From: Tyzzerella sp. UBA1042
Lineage (GTDB): Bacteria > Bacillota > Clostridia > Lachnospirales > Anaerotignaceae
Assembly (NCBI GenBank): GCA_002316675.1
Contig: DCDZ01000001.1
Coordinates: 74,146-85,523, forward strand
Reading direction: 5' to 3'
DNA length: 11,378 bases
A program made the position numbers and the translations under genes. Shown piece after piece: positions 1-6,919 of this stretch. Below the pieces are notes generated by a model that saw nothing but the letters and a program-made list of their open reading frames with translations, made no database searches and had not been told where the DNA came from. How positions within the stretch are numbered: position 1 is the stretch's first letter; each line of letters opens with the position of its first letter.

Positions 1-575
1 ACGGCTTCTCCCTTTTTCATTGCTTCCTCTAAAATAACCTCCACGGGCCGCAGGCCCATATCCAAGCCCTCGGCAAAAATACAATCATAGTTTTCTATGC
101 CAAAAAATACGCTCATTGCCTCCATGTATTTTGAGCCCATTTCCATAGGCGTGCCTTCATAAAATCCGCCTCTGGTAGTAATGTATACCATATGGTCTGC
201 TTTGCAAAGGCCAACGCAACCTTCCTCGTTATACCCAAAGGTAATCCCTTCCACACACAGGTTTTCAATATAGGTTTTCAGCAATGCCGGAAAGCTCAAG
301 TCCCAAAAAGGGGCGGCAATGATAATTTTGTCCGCTTGGGCAAAGGCATGGGCATACCGAAAACGAGGATGGGACAGCTCTTTTTTGGCAAGCAATACAT
401 CCCTTTGATGAAAAAAGCCCTCAGTCATATTGTTTAGTCCTTCATCCATCAAGCATAGTTCCGTAATTTCATAGGTCGCCTGACGGGCAAGCCCATCAAT
501 AAAATGATCTGCCAGCTTTTTGCTGCGGGATTCCTCCCGCCGTATACAACAGTTTACAAATAATACCTTTTTCAA
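1..575 (-). CDS. Flavodoxin-fold NAD(P)H-dependent oxidoreductase, C-terminus cut by window edge
   Basis: At least 191 residues are present; the frame runs off the window at its C-terminal end. Family members are about 190-210 residues, so only a few are probably missing. The start is the TTG at 573-575, placed 6 nt after GGAGGG (582-587); no ATG has a comparable ribosome site. The N-terminal beta strand KKVLFVNCC leads into an Arg/Ser-rich phosphate-binding loop (residues 11-18). Residues 89-104 (PFWDLSFPALLKTYIE) match the FMN/dimer-interface motif of AcpD/AzoR and NQO-type flavoproteins, and TTRGG (133-137) is the second FMN-contact loop. The expected role is cytosolic two-electron reduction of quinone-like or azo substrates by FMN; the true substrate is unknown. 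It is the last gene seen in the operon, 12 nt after the kinase, whose TAG stop lies next to its ribosome site. Its link to nucleoside use is unclear. Confidence 0.85.
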   Translation of the reverse strand, partial: MKKVLFVNCCIRREESRSKKLADHFIDGLARQATYEITELCLMDEGLNNMTEGFFHQRDVLLAKKELSHPRFRYAHAFAQADKIIIAAPFWDLSFPALLKTYIENLCVEGITFGYNEEGCVGLCKADHMVYITTRGGFYEGTPMEMGSKYMEAMSVFFGIENYDCIFAEGLDMGLRPVEVILEEAMKKGEA

Positions 576-587
576 AACACGCCCTCC

Positions 588-1511
588 CTAACTTATTTTT
601 TCTGCGGCCAATGGGCCGAATCTATTCTCCTGCAAAGCCTTTTCAACCTGCGGCATAAAAGGCACGGCATCGGCAGCGCCTTTTTTCCCGATGGCCAAGG
701 TACTGGCCGTTGTGGCCAGCAGCAAGGACTGGGGAATTGACATTCCATGGAGTACGCCATATAAAAAATAACCGGTAAAGGTATCTCCCGCGCCGGTGGT
801 ATCTACAACCTCCACATCATAACAACCGATTTTATAGGTTTTGCCTTTGGCATAACAAAGGGCACCCTTGCTGCCAAGGGTCAGCAAAATATTGATTTTG
901 GGATACTTGGAGCGCAGTGCAGGCAGAATCTCCTCATCGTGGGCACATCCGGCAATTTGCCTTCCCTCCACCTCATTGACAATGAGCCAGTCCAACAACT
1001 CCAACGGATATTCCAAAACCTCTGGGTGCATAGGCGCCGCATTGAACGCAATCTGAAGTCCTCTTTTATGGGCTTCCCCAATCATATATTTCACCAGGTT
1101 TGTCTCATTTTGGAGCAAAACCAATCCTTCCCTGCCAAATTGATCCAAAGCGCGGTTAATATATTCTTTTGTAAAGCACCGATTTGTGCCTCCGTAAAGC
1201 AGGATGCAATTCTGACCCCTTTGATCCACTTGAATTATGGCGTGTCCGCAATTTTCCTCTGCAGTTTTCAGCAGCGTGACATCAACCCCATTTTCTGCAA
1301 GCTTCTCTGCCAAGGCTTCCCCGCCTTTGCCCACAAAAGCCCCATGATACACCATATTTCCGGCCTTTGCCGCCGCAATGGACTGGTTTAAGCCCTTGCC
1401 GCCGCAGTTTACAAACAAGGCCTTGGAGGATAAAGTTTCCCCCGGGGAAACAAAATGCTCCACCTCATAAACATAATCTATATTTAAAGAACCAAAATTT
1501 AATAGCTTCAT
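588..1511 (-). CDS. Ribokinase-like PfkB-family carbohydrate kinase
   Basis: 307 residues, the usual length of ribokinases. It would phosphorylate a sugar or nucleoside hydroxyl with ATP in the cytosol. Visible signatures are GSLNID (7-12) for sugar binding, GGKGLNQ (37-43, PfkB signature 1), NAAP (157-160), NEVE (179-182, Mg/phosphate motif) and DTTGAGDTF (237-245, signature 2) with catalytic Asp243. The N-terminal pattern and the GGKG-x-NQ box fit ribokinase better than fructokinase or 1-phosphofructokinase. The usual Ala after GGKG is Leu41. The ATG overlaps the stop of the upstream transporter gene (ATGA at 1508-1511), showing translational coupling. Next to a divergent nucleoside phosphorylase the likely substrate is ribose, deoxyribose or a nucleoside, but the sequence does not decide this. 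Confidence 0.88.
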   Translation of the reverse strand: MKLLNFGSLNIDYVYEVEHFVSPGETLSSKALFVNCGGKGLNQSIAAAKAGNMVYHGAFVGKGGEALAEKLAENGVDVTLLKTAEENCGHAIIQVDQRGQNCILLYGGTNRCFTKEYINRALDQFGREGLVLLQNETNLVKYMIGEAHKRGLQIAFNAAPMHPEVLEYPLELLDWLIVNEVEGRQIAGCAHDEEILPALRSKYPKINILLTLGSKGALCYAKGKTYKIGCYDVEVVDTTGAGDTFTGYFLYGVLHGMSIPQSLLLATTASTLAIGKKGAADAVPFMPQVEKALQENRFGPLAAEKIS

Positions 1512-1984
1512 TCCCCGGCCTCCTCATTTTTCTGCAAAACCGCTTTTCTAAGCTCTGCACTTCTCAGCTTTTCTTTCCACGCAATGCCCATTAAAATCAT
1601 AAAAATGCCTACCATTTGAATGGGGCGGAAGGTGCCGAAAAACGCATAATCCAAGGCGATGGAGGTGCCCAACTGCCCAAAAAGTATCAAAACCGTGGAA
1701 ACGAGCGCCCCTGTATTCTTTGTTCCGATAATCAAAAAAATCATGGCCATCAGCCCTGCAACACTGCCCAGATAAAACACCGGCGGAACTTCCTTTATAA
1801 AATCCGGACGGAACTCGCCGCCTTTTCCCGTAACATATACAAGGCAAAAGGAAATTACAGAGGCTTCTATATAGTTAATGAGTGCACCGCGGGTAGTGCC
1901 CAAGCATTCCCCCGCCTTCACATTGATCATTTTATTAATGACTGACAAAAAACCATTTGCAATGGCAACTGCATAATAAATCAT
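1508..1984 (-). CDS. DMT-superfamily YdcZ/DUF606 small transporter, subunit 2
   Basis: 158 residues with about five hydrophobic segments (roughly 1-15, 35-52, 68-88, 92-110, 118-136) and a charged C-terminal tail of some 20 residues. This is the half-size layout of the YdcZ (DUF606) branch of drug/metabolite transporters. It is clearly paralogous to the preceding gene product: both carry GQ-x3-S-x3-D-x-F/A-x-F/G in the fourth segment (LFGQLGTSIALDYAFFG here). Two adjacent half-size genes suggest a heterodimer with antiparallel subunits, as known for small DMT and SMR pairs; that is an inference. The ribosome site AAGGGGG precedes the ATG, 12 nt after the first subunit. It is translationally coupled to the kinase, so a nucleoside or pentose is a plausible cargo. 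Confidence 0.8.
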   Translation of the reverse strand: MIYYAVAIANGFLSVINKMINVKAGECLGTTRGALINYIEASVISFCLVYVTGKGGEFRPDFIKEVPPVFYLGSVAGLMAMIFLIIGTKNTGALVSTVLILFGQLGTSIALDYAFFGTFRPIQMVGIFMILMGIAWKEKLRSAELRKAVLQKNEEAGE

Positions 1985-1996
1985 TTCGTTTCCCCC

Positions 1997-2422
1997 TTAA
2001 GCATACACAACAATAAGAACTCCCGCCAAAACCATCAGATAGCAGGGAATTTGCTTCCAGTGAAACGGCTTTTTCACCACATTAAACCAACCGAAATGAT
2101 CTACAATTGCAGAAGAAATCATCTGCCCGATGACGGAAAGGCTCAGCATGGCAGTTGCTCCGATTCTCAAGGTGCACCAGCTTGTGCTGGCAACCATAGC
2201 CACCCCCATGAAGCCAACGGCATACACATACTTGGGAACGCCAAGAAAGGTAACCGACTTTTTCTCTTTTAATATGATATATAAATAAAGAAGTATGGCA
2301 GCGATTATATGCACAAAAAAGCAAACACCCATCAGGCTATAGTAATTCCCCAACTGCCCATTCAACGACACCATAAGCCCTTGAAAAATACCCGCCAATA
2401 TCAAAAAAACCAAATATACCAT
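1997..2422 (-). CDS. DMT-superfamily YdcZ/DUF606 small transporter, subunit 1
   Basis: 141 residues, almost entirely membrane-embedded, with five predicted helices at about 2-20, 30-50, 64-85, 88-106 and 123-141 and a short basic loop (52-56, KEKKS). The early NGQLGNYYS stretch followed by a Phe/Val-rich helix is typical of YdcZ proteins. LSVIGQMISSAIVDHFGWF aligns with the equivalent helix of the downstream paralogue. It is the first gene of the leftward operon, with GAGG 4 nt before the ATG. Substrates of this family are mostly unknown, so the cargo is inferred only from the kinase and phosphorylase genes nearby. Confidence 0.8.
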   Translation of the reverse strand: MVYLVFLILAGIFQGLMVSLNGQLGNYYSLMGVCFFVHIIAAILLYLYIILKEKKSVTFLGVPKYVYAVGFMGVAMVASTSWCTLRIGATAMLSLSVIGQMISSAIVDHFGWFNVVKKPFHWKQIPCYLMVLAGVLIVVYA

Positions 2423-2433
2423 TTGACCTCACC

Positions 2434-2451
2434 GAAAAGCCAAAGCTTTTC
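2434..2451. repeat. 7-bp inverted repeat in the leader of the ydcZ-kinase operon
   Basis: GAAAAGC-caaa-GCTTTTC is a perfect dyad lying between the predicted transcription start and the ribosome site of the leftward operon. It could be an operator half-site pair or a small mRNA hairpin that affects translation. There is no U-run suited to termination. Confidence 0.5.
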
Positions 2452-2471
2452 CCTTCCTTCTCTTTCCAATG

Positions 2472-2500
2472 ATTTTATCATATTATGCTTTGAGATTCAA
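2472..2500 (-). promoter_or_regulatory. Predicted sigma-A promoter of the ydcZ-ydcZ-kinase-oxidoreductase operon
   Basis: On the minus strand TTGAAT (2495-2500) and TAAAAT (2472-2477) are separated by exactly 17 bp. Transcription would start near 2465, giving a leader of about 43 nt. The rest of the 158-bp divergent region (2423-2580) is AT-rich. On the plus strand a weaker candidate, TTGCAA (2518-2523) and TATAAA (2539-2544) with a 15-bp spacer, could serve the phosphorylase gene. Confidence 0.6.
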
Positions 2501-2580
2501 TTTTTAAAAGCCAAACATTGCAATTTATTTGAATTTAGTATAAATTTAATCATACATAAAACCACAAAGGAGAAAAGGAA

Positions 2581-3324
2581 ATGTCAAATTTACAGCCCCA
2601 TATTCAATTGGATGCATCCCTTTCAGTAAAATATGCCCTATTACCCGGAGACCCTGCCAGATTGGATCGTATTGCCCCGTTTTTGGAAAACGTGACGGAG
2701 CTTAGCTATAACCGGGAGTACAGAAGCCTCATTGGCACCTATCAAGGCATCAAGGTTTTGGCCCTTTCCACAGGCATCGGTGGGGCTTCCGCCGGAATTG
2801 CCGTGGAGGAACTCCATCGTATCGGCGTGGAGGCCATGATCCGTATCGGAAGCTGTGGCAGTCTCCAGCCTAAAGTAAAAATGGGCGATATTATTTTGGT
2901 GAGCGGTGCAGTGCGAGATGACGGCGCCTCAAAAACCTATATTGACCGTATATTTCCCGCCGTGCCGGATACAGAGCTGCTTTTTGCCTGTGCTTCTGCG
3001 GCAAAAGAAAAAAATATCCCCTATCACACGGGAATCGCCAGAAGCCACGATAGCTTTTATACGGATGCAGAGGAGGCTATTGATGGGTTTTGGTCGAAAA
3101 AAGGCGTTCTGGGCTGCGACATGGAAACTGCCGCACTCTTTACCATTGGCCATCTGCGGGGTGTAAAAGCTGCGTCTATTTTAAATACTGTTGTTGCATA
3201 TCAGGAAGACACCTTCAACAGCATTGTAAAGTATGTGGACGGAGAGGCCCTGTCCATGCAGGGAGAAAGAAATGAAATTCTGGTGGCATTAGAAGCTTTT
3301 GTGAGGCTTGCAAAGGGGCAATGA
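2581..3324 (+). CDS. Nucleoside phosphorylase, NP-I family (uridine phosphorylase-like)
   Basis: 247 residues, the normal size for hexameric NP-I enzymes, which split a nucleoside with phosphate into base and (deoxy)ribose-1-phosphate in the cytosol. Visible motifs: PGDPARLDRI (22-31) with phosphate-binding Gly23 and Arg27; Arg45 in NREY; STGIGG (63-68); RIGSCGS (88-94), with Arg88 and Ser91 in the phosphate/ribose site; SHDSFY; and CDMETAAL, whose Met-Glu pair binds ribose. Overall pattern (AVEEL, VKMGDI, VRDDGAS) is closest to uridine phosphorylase, but the Gln-x-Arg that reads uracil in E. coli Udp (FYPGQER) is replaced by FYTDAEEA, so base specificity is uncertain. GGAGAAAAGGAA precedes the ATG. 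It diverges from the transporter-kinase operon. No clear terminator follows before the lipoprotein gene, so read-through is possible. Confidence 0.88.
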   Translation: MSNLQPHIQLDASLSVKYALLPGDPARLDRIAPFLENVTELSYNREYRSLIGTYQGIKVLALSTGIGGASAGIAVEELHRIGVEAMIRIGSCGSLQPKVKMGDIILVSGAVRDDGASKTYIDRIFPAVPDTELLFACASAAKEKNIPYHTGIARSHDSFYTDAEEAIDGFWSKKGVLGCDMETAALFTIGHLRGVKAASILNTVVAYQEDTFNSIVKYVDGEALSMQGERNEILVALEAFVRLAKGQ

Positions 3325-3435
3325 GAAGGATATTTCCTCTTGCTGATACCACTGCAAAGAAAGTCTGAGATTTCTGAAACTTTTCCCCTTTTTTATCGTC
3401 TATTACAAAAAATGACGAAAAAAGGAGGGAAACCC

Positions 3436-4212
3436 ATGCGAATCTTTCTCCATATAGGTATGGTAATTGTCTGTTTATATTTTATGGATGGATGTGCCTA
3501 TGAAACCACAGGAGCCTCTGCCCCCACAGGTGTTGTTTCAGATGCTGAAGACACAAACGACCCAAAAACCGAAGCAACCATGACCGGAAAAATTATGCAC
3601 ATTCAAGAGGATATGATTTTAGTGGCCGAAGCAGGAAACGGCCTATATCAAGTACCCATAAAAACCCTTACAGAGAATATGCAATATCTCCAAGGGGGAG
3701 ACACCGTTGCAATTGGATTTGACGGGCCAATTTTAGAAATGCACCCCGCCATCATCGGCAATCCCATATATATTAAGCTCCTTGAAAATGGCGAGGATTT
3801 TGTGGGTTTTTATGCAGAAGTGCTAACACATTTATTTGAAACAGACCCCGGTCTGAATGATCAAATCAGCTTTATCGCCGTAGATTTCACAAAAGAAGAA
3901 AACCTCACTTCCGGTGAGAAACAAGCATTGCTCTATTTGCTTTGTAATAAAACGCAAGTGGAAGCCAGAATGGCAACTTATGAGGAGCTGCTGGCGGAAA
4001 ATTTAGTCACCATCCACAAAGACACTGGGTTTGCAATGCTGGATAACGGACTTTTGTTTCATTTAGATGCCGAAAAAATGGCGGAAAACAAATTTAAATT
4101 TTCTGCGGACAAATGGCGCTCCTCTTTGGGGTCCTATTCTTTTTCTGATTGTACGGCAAAAAAAGAAAATGGGAAATGGGTTTACACCATTGGCGCAGAG
4201 ATGATCTCCTAA
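3436..4212 (+). CDS. Putative lipoprotein of unknown function
   Basis: 258 residues from the ATG at 3436, chosen because AAAGGAGGG (3421-3429) sits just upstream; an in-frame upstream start at 3340 has no ribosome site. Residues 1-19 form a hydrophobic signal segment ending FMDGC, with Cys20 as the probable lipidated residue. Met and Asp at -3 and -2 make this a weak lipobox. A polar Thr/Asp-rich linker (21-48) follows. Residues 49-105 look like a small beta-barrel (GKIMHIQ, YQVPI, GDTVAIGFDGPILEMHPA), resembling OB-like domains in Firmicute lipoproteins such as DUF3221. Residues 115-200 are a mostly helical unknown domain. The last 50 residues (FKFSADKWRSSLGSY..WVYTIGAEM) are beta-rich. I do not recognise a function. 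It is 111 nt after the phosphorylase and ends at a strong terminator. Confidence 0.75.
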   Translation: MRIFLHIGMVIVCLYFMDGCAYETTGASAPTGVVSDAEDTNDPKTEATMTGKIMHIQEDMILVAEAGNGLYQVPIKTLTENMQYLQGGDTVAIGFDGPILEMHPAIIGNPIYIKLLENGEDFVGFYAEVLTHLFETDPGLNDQISFIAVDFTKEENLTSGEKQALLYLLCNKTQVEARMATYEELLAENLVTIHKDTGFAMLDNGLLFHLDAEKMAENKFKFSADKWRSSLGSYSFSDCTAKKENGKWVYTIGAEMIS

Positions 4213-4220
4213 CGGCGAAA

Positions 4221-4275
4221 GAAAAGACGTCCCCTTGCTTTCTAAATCATAGCAATGGGGCGTCTTTTCTTTTTC
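4221..4275. terminator. Intrinsic terminator, probably bidirectional
   Basis: GAAAAGACG pairs with CGTCTTTTC (4221-4229 with 4261-4269). Inner CCCC/GGGG and TTGCT/AGCAA helices are separated from it by single-base bulges, and the loop is 11 nt. CTTTTT follows on the plus strand, and TTTTCTTTC follows on the minus strand. It lies between convergent genes (lipoprotein and PLP enzyme) and can serve both. Confidence 0.85.
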
Positions 4276-4345
4276 ACTTTACAGCAATTTCATTTCTCAT
4301 GGTCCTAAGCCTCCGAAAGCTTTCGCCTCCGCGAAAATTCAACTT

Positions 4346-5695
4346 TTACCATCCATTTCTAAATTTTAATACCTCATCGGAAATTTTTCCGTCCAAATAT
4401 TCCTCTATTGACTCTTGGATGATTTCAAACCCTCTTTTTAAGTTTTCAGGCTGAATATTCAAAGGCGGCTGAATGCGCAACACATTCTTCCCCAGAGAAA
4501 TGACCACCAAGCCCTTTTCATATGCGCGATATACGATTTTAAACGTTCCAATATCATCAGGAATATCTTTTCCGCTTACTTCCTCCTGTTTTGTCAAAGC
4601 CAAGCCCCTGGACATCCCTTTCCCACTTTTCTGGGTCACAAACTCAGGGAATTTTTCCGTAAGTTCATTCAAATACTGCTCCATGGCTCTCTCATTTTCC
4701 GCCAAAATATTTTGAAACTCGTCACGTAGCATATAATCAAAGGCGGCACATCCGGCGGCACAAGCCAAAGCATGGCCTCCCAGAGTAAATAAGTGTGCCG
4801 GTGCCGACAAAGAATCCATAATTTCTGCTCTGGCCATGAAAGCACCTAAGGGAAGCCCTGCACCTAGGGATTTTCCCAGTGCAATGCCATCGGGCACAAT
4901 ACCGTAATGCTCAATAGAAAACCATTTTCCGGTTCTGAAAAAGGCCTGCTGTACCTCCTCGGAGATAAATAAAATTCCATTTTCTTTGCAAAGAGTATAA
5001 AGCTTCCTCATAAAAATCTCATGGGCTGCAATCAACCCTGCGTCTCCCTGAATGGGCTCGATGATAACCGCGGCAACCTCTTCCGCCGGCAAATATGTCT
5101 CAAAGGCCCGCACAATCTCTTTGATGCATTCCTCCTCGCAGACTGCATCCTCCACATTATCACCGAAAAAAGGAAAGCTATAAATATCCGGCAGAAAAGG
5201 CCCCATTTTGGAACGCATTCTTGTTGTGACAGTACTCAGGGACATGGAGCCGTAGGTATTCCCATGATACCCGTTAATAAATGTAATGATTTTGCTACGC
5301 CCTGTATAGGCCCTTGCAAATTTGACTGCGGCATCGTTGGCATCAGATCCGCAGTTGCCAAAACACACCTTTGCGGGAACACCGCCGGGATACACAGATG
5401 TCAGCCTTTCTGCATATGCAATGTTTGGTGTATTGTAGATATAGGCAGGTGTATACTGGGTATATAATTCTAATTGCTGATGTATTGCCTCCTGTACAAG
5501 AGGAAAACCACTCCCCAGATTTAGGGATGAGGCGCTACTTAAAAAATCTATGAATTGATTCCCGTCCTGATCATAAATGATGTCTCCAACAACCTTTTGT
5601 ATTGTCAACGGAAAATACGATAAATGCTGGCAGGATGCAATCACCTTTTTATCCCGTTTTATCCAAGCATCACTTTTTGCTGTTATGAAACCCAT
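4346..5695 (-). CDS. Class III PLP enzyme of the isoleucine 2-epimerase / amino acid racemase group
   Basis: 449 residues from the ATG at 5693-5695. The ATG three codons earlier directly abuts the ribosome site AAGGAG, whereas this one has a 9-nt spacer. Fold-type I features: GSDAND phosphate loop, YHGNTYGS cofactor-stacking motif, EPIQGDAG, and IALGKSLGAG with Schiff-base Lys275 (4871-4873). From memory of the Lactobacillus buchneri isoleucine 2-epimerase, many stretches match closely: DFLSSASSLN, YTPAY, FARAYTGR, LPAEEVAAVIIEPIQGD, SLSAPAHLFT, LRIQPPL, and the final GW; both also begin MG. This group racemises or epimerises amino acids rather than transaminating. An oddity is ISEEVQQAFFRTG where the family has the DEVQ-x-G-x-G pattern: the pyridine-nitrogen Asp is Glu246. 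It is 5 nt after ykvI, so the two are co-transcribed. An ordinary aminotransferase remains possible. Confidence 0.82.
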   Translation of the reverse strand: MGFITAKSDAWIKRDKKVIASCQHLSYFPLTIQKVVGDIIYDQDGNQFIDFLSSASSLNLGSGFPLVQEAIHQQLELYTQYTPAYIYNTPNIAYAERLTSVYPGGVPAKVCFGNCGSDANDAAVKFARAYTGRSKIITFINGYHGNTYGSMSLSTVTTRMRSKMGPFLPDIYSFPFFGDNVEDAVCEEECIKEIVRAFETYLPAEEVAAVIIEPIQGDAGLIAAHEIFMRKLYTLCKENGILFISEEVQQAFFRTGKWFSIEHYGIVPDGIALGKSLGAGLPLGAFMARAEIMDSLSAPAHLFTLGGHALACAAGCAAFDYMLRDEFQNILAENERAMEQYLNELTEKFPEFVTQKSGKGMSRGLALTKQEEVSGKDIPDDIGTFKIVYRAYEKGLVVISLGKNVLRIQPPLNIQPENLKRGFEIIQESIEEYLDGKISDEVLKFRNGW

Positions 5696-5700
5696 ACTTT

Positions 5701-6816
5701 TCATCTCCTTGTATTTCCCTTACCGTCCTTTTTTGCAATCTTATAAATACCCAAAGTCATAATTGGAATCACATATACAAAAAAGAACAGCCACGCCAAG
5801 GCACCATAGCCCTTTGCGATCAAATTAATTAACCCATAGGAGGAAATAAACGTTGTTACTACCAGAAGCACGACAGACACAACCGGTGTCATCCATTTTG
5901 GTGTTTCCATCCTTTTTACCTTGTATCCCTCAGCGATACGGTCTGTAATGGAATAAATGAGGCCCGAACCAGTTTCGATCAATGTACCAAACAAAACAAT
6001 CTGAAACATATAGCGCAGCCATGGCATATTCATCTGGGTCAAAATATAATCTACCGGCAGCTCCTGATCAATGATTGTAGGATAAAAACCTGCCATTGCA
6101 ACAAACAAAATAATGCCCGGTAAAATGCCGATGACACCGGCTATCAAACCGGAAGAAAAGGCCTCCTTCGGTGTATCAGAATGCTTAATGGTATAAAGCA
6201 CCGCAATAATAATGGCTAAATTATAAAATGCATATTGGAAACCGCCCAGAGCCCAATTACCCGTAATGGGCACAGAAGCAAAGTTTTGCCCGATATCCCC
6301 GCTATATCTTGAAATCACCAATACAAGGAAAAGAAAGTAAACACCATATAGTACAAAGGACCAGATGGATAAAACCTTCTCTATGACTTCCGAACCGTTG
6401 ATTACCAGTAAAAAAACCGCCGCAGACATACCAATGATTCCAAACCATTTGTTCACACCAAAAAGCTCATGTACTATGGACCCGGCTGAGGCTGAAACCA
6501 CGGCCAAAACAATTAATATGAAAATGATATATGCAATTTCAAAAACGACCCAGCCCGGTCCCATCAGTTGTTTCATAAAATTTTTATAATCGTATTTTTT
6601 AAACTTTTGGGCAAACGCAAAAGATACGCCACAAACAATAGACCAGGTAAGCAAGGACACAATGACCATGCCCAATAGGCCCCCCAGGGGCCCGTAGCCC
6701 ATAAAATATTCAACCAGCTCCCGGCCGGTGCCATATCCTCCGGCAATAACACAGGATTGAAAAACAATCCCCGGCACAAGGTACTTTTGAAAACTCTTAG
6801 ATGATAAAATACTCAT
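5701..6816 (-). CDS. YkvI-family membrane protein (APC-like transporter)
   Basis: 371 residues with about ten to eleven hydrophobic segments. The N-terminal region PGIVFQSCVIAGGYGTGREL is the YkvI hallmark: a helix broken by glycine, as in the substrate-binding unwound helix 1 of LeuT-fold/APC carriers. Later segments alternate with short basic loops, and the C-terminus is a Lys/Arg-rich cytoplasmic tail (KIAKKDGKGNTRR). The start follows TAAGGAGGAATT with ideal spacing. YkvI proteins are not well characterised; as APC-type carriers they may move amino acids across the cytoplasmic membrane. It is the first gene of a two-gene operon with the PLP racemase-like enzyme, so its cargo may be that enzyme's substrate or product. 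Confidence 0.82.
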   Translation of the reverse strand: MSILSSKSFQKYLVPGIVFQSCVIAGGYGTGRELVEYFMGYGPLGGLLGMVIVSLLTWSIVCGVSFAFAQKFKKYDYKNFMKQLMGPGWVVFEIAYIIFILIVLAVVSASAGSIVHELFGVNKWFGIIGMSAAVFLLVINGSEVIEKVLSIWSFVLYGVYFLFLVLVISRYSGDIGQNFASVPITGNWALGGFQYAFYNLAIIIAVLYTIKHSDTPKEAFSSGLIAGVIGILPGIILFVAMAGFYPTIIDQELPVDYILTQMNMPWLRYMFQIVLFGTLIETGSGLIYSITDRIAEGYKVKRMETPKWMTPVVSVVLLVVTTFISSYGLINLIAKGYGALAWLFFFVYVIPIMTLGIYKIAKKDGKGNTRR

Positions 6817-6870
6817 ATAATTCCTCCTTAAGTATTGGATGGTGCATAGTTTGTCAAGCTTTGTTAGGTA

Positions 6871-6889
6871 TACTAAATTCAGTTTAGTA
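6871..6889. promoter_or_regulatory. Proximal inverted-repeat operator candidate of the ykvI operon
   Basis: TACTAAA-ttcag-TTTAGTA is a perfect 7-bp dyad just downstream of the -10 box, covering the predicted transcription start. A protein bound here would block initiation. Its arms recur imperfectly upstream of the -35. Confidence 0.65.
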
Positions 6890-6890
6890 G

Positions 6891-6919
6891 ATTATATATT
6901 TAATCATTTTAAATGTCAA
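6891..6919 (-). promoter_or_regulatory. Consensus sigma-A promoter of the ykvI-racemase operon
   Basis: On the minus strand TTGACA (6914-6919) and TATAAT (6891-6896) are both perfect and separated by exactly 17 bp. Start of transcription is expected near 6884. So strong a core promoter, sandwiched between two dyads, suggests control by a repressor. Confidence 0.88.

Noticed and set aside
939..1391. 150-codon plus-strand open frame
   Set aside because: It is antisense to the ribokinase-like gene, has no ribosome site, and its translation resembles no protein; the opposite strand is clearly coding.
4314..4325. Perfect palindrome CGAAAGCTTTCG near the end of the PLP gene
   Set aside because: It has no loop, no following T-run and no promoter nearby; the strong terminator at 4221-4275 already serves this junction, so I treat it as chance.
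5021..5467. 148-codon plus-strand open frame rich in Cys and His
   Set aside because: It lies inside the class III PLP enzyme on the other strand; the Cys/His content is a by-product of the reverse complement of conserved codons.
6835..6857. A second TTGACA on the minus strand just before ykvI, with TACTTA 17 bp on
   Set aside because: The -10 would fall on the ribosome site, so the transcript would begin at or after it; the upstream promoter has perfect boxes and a sensible leader.
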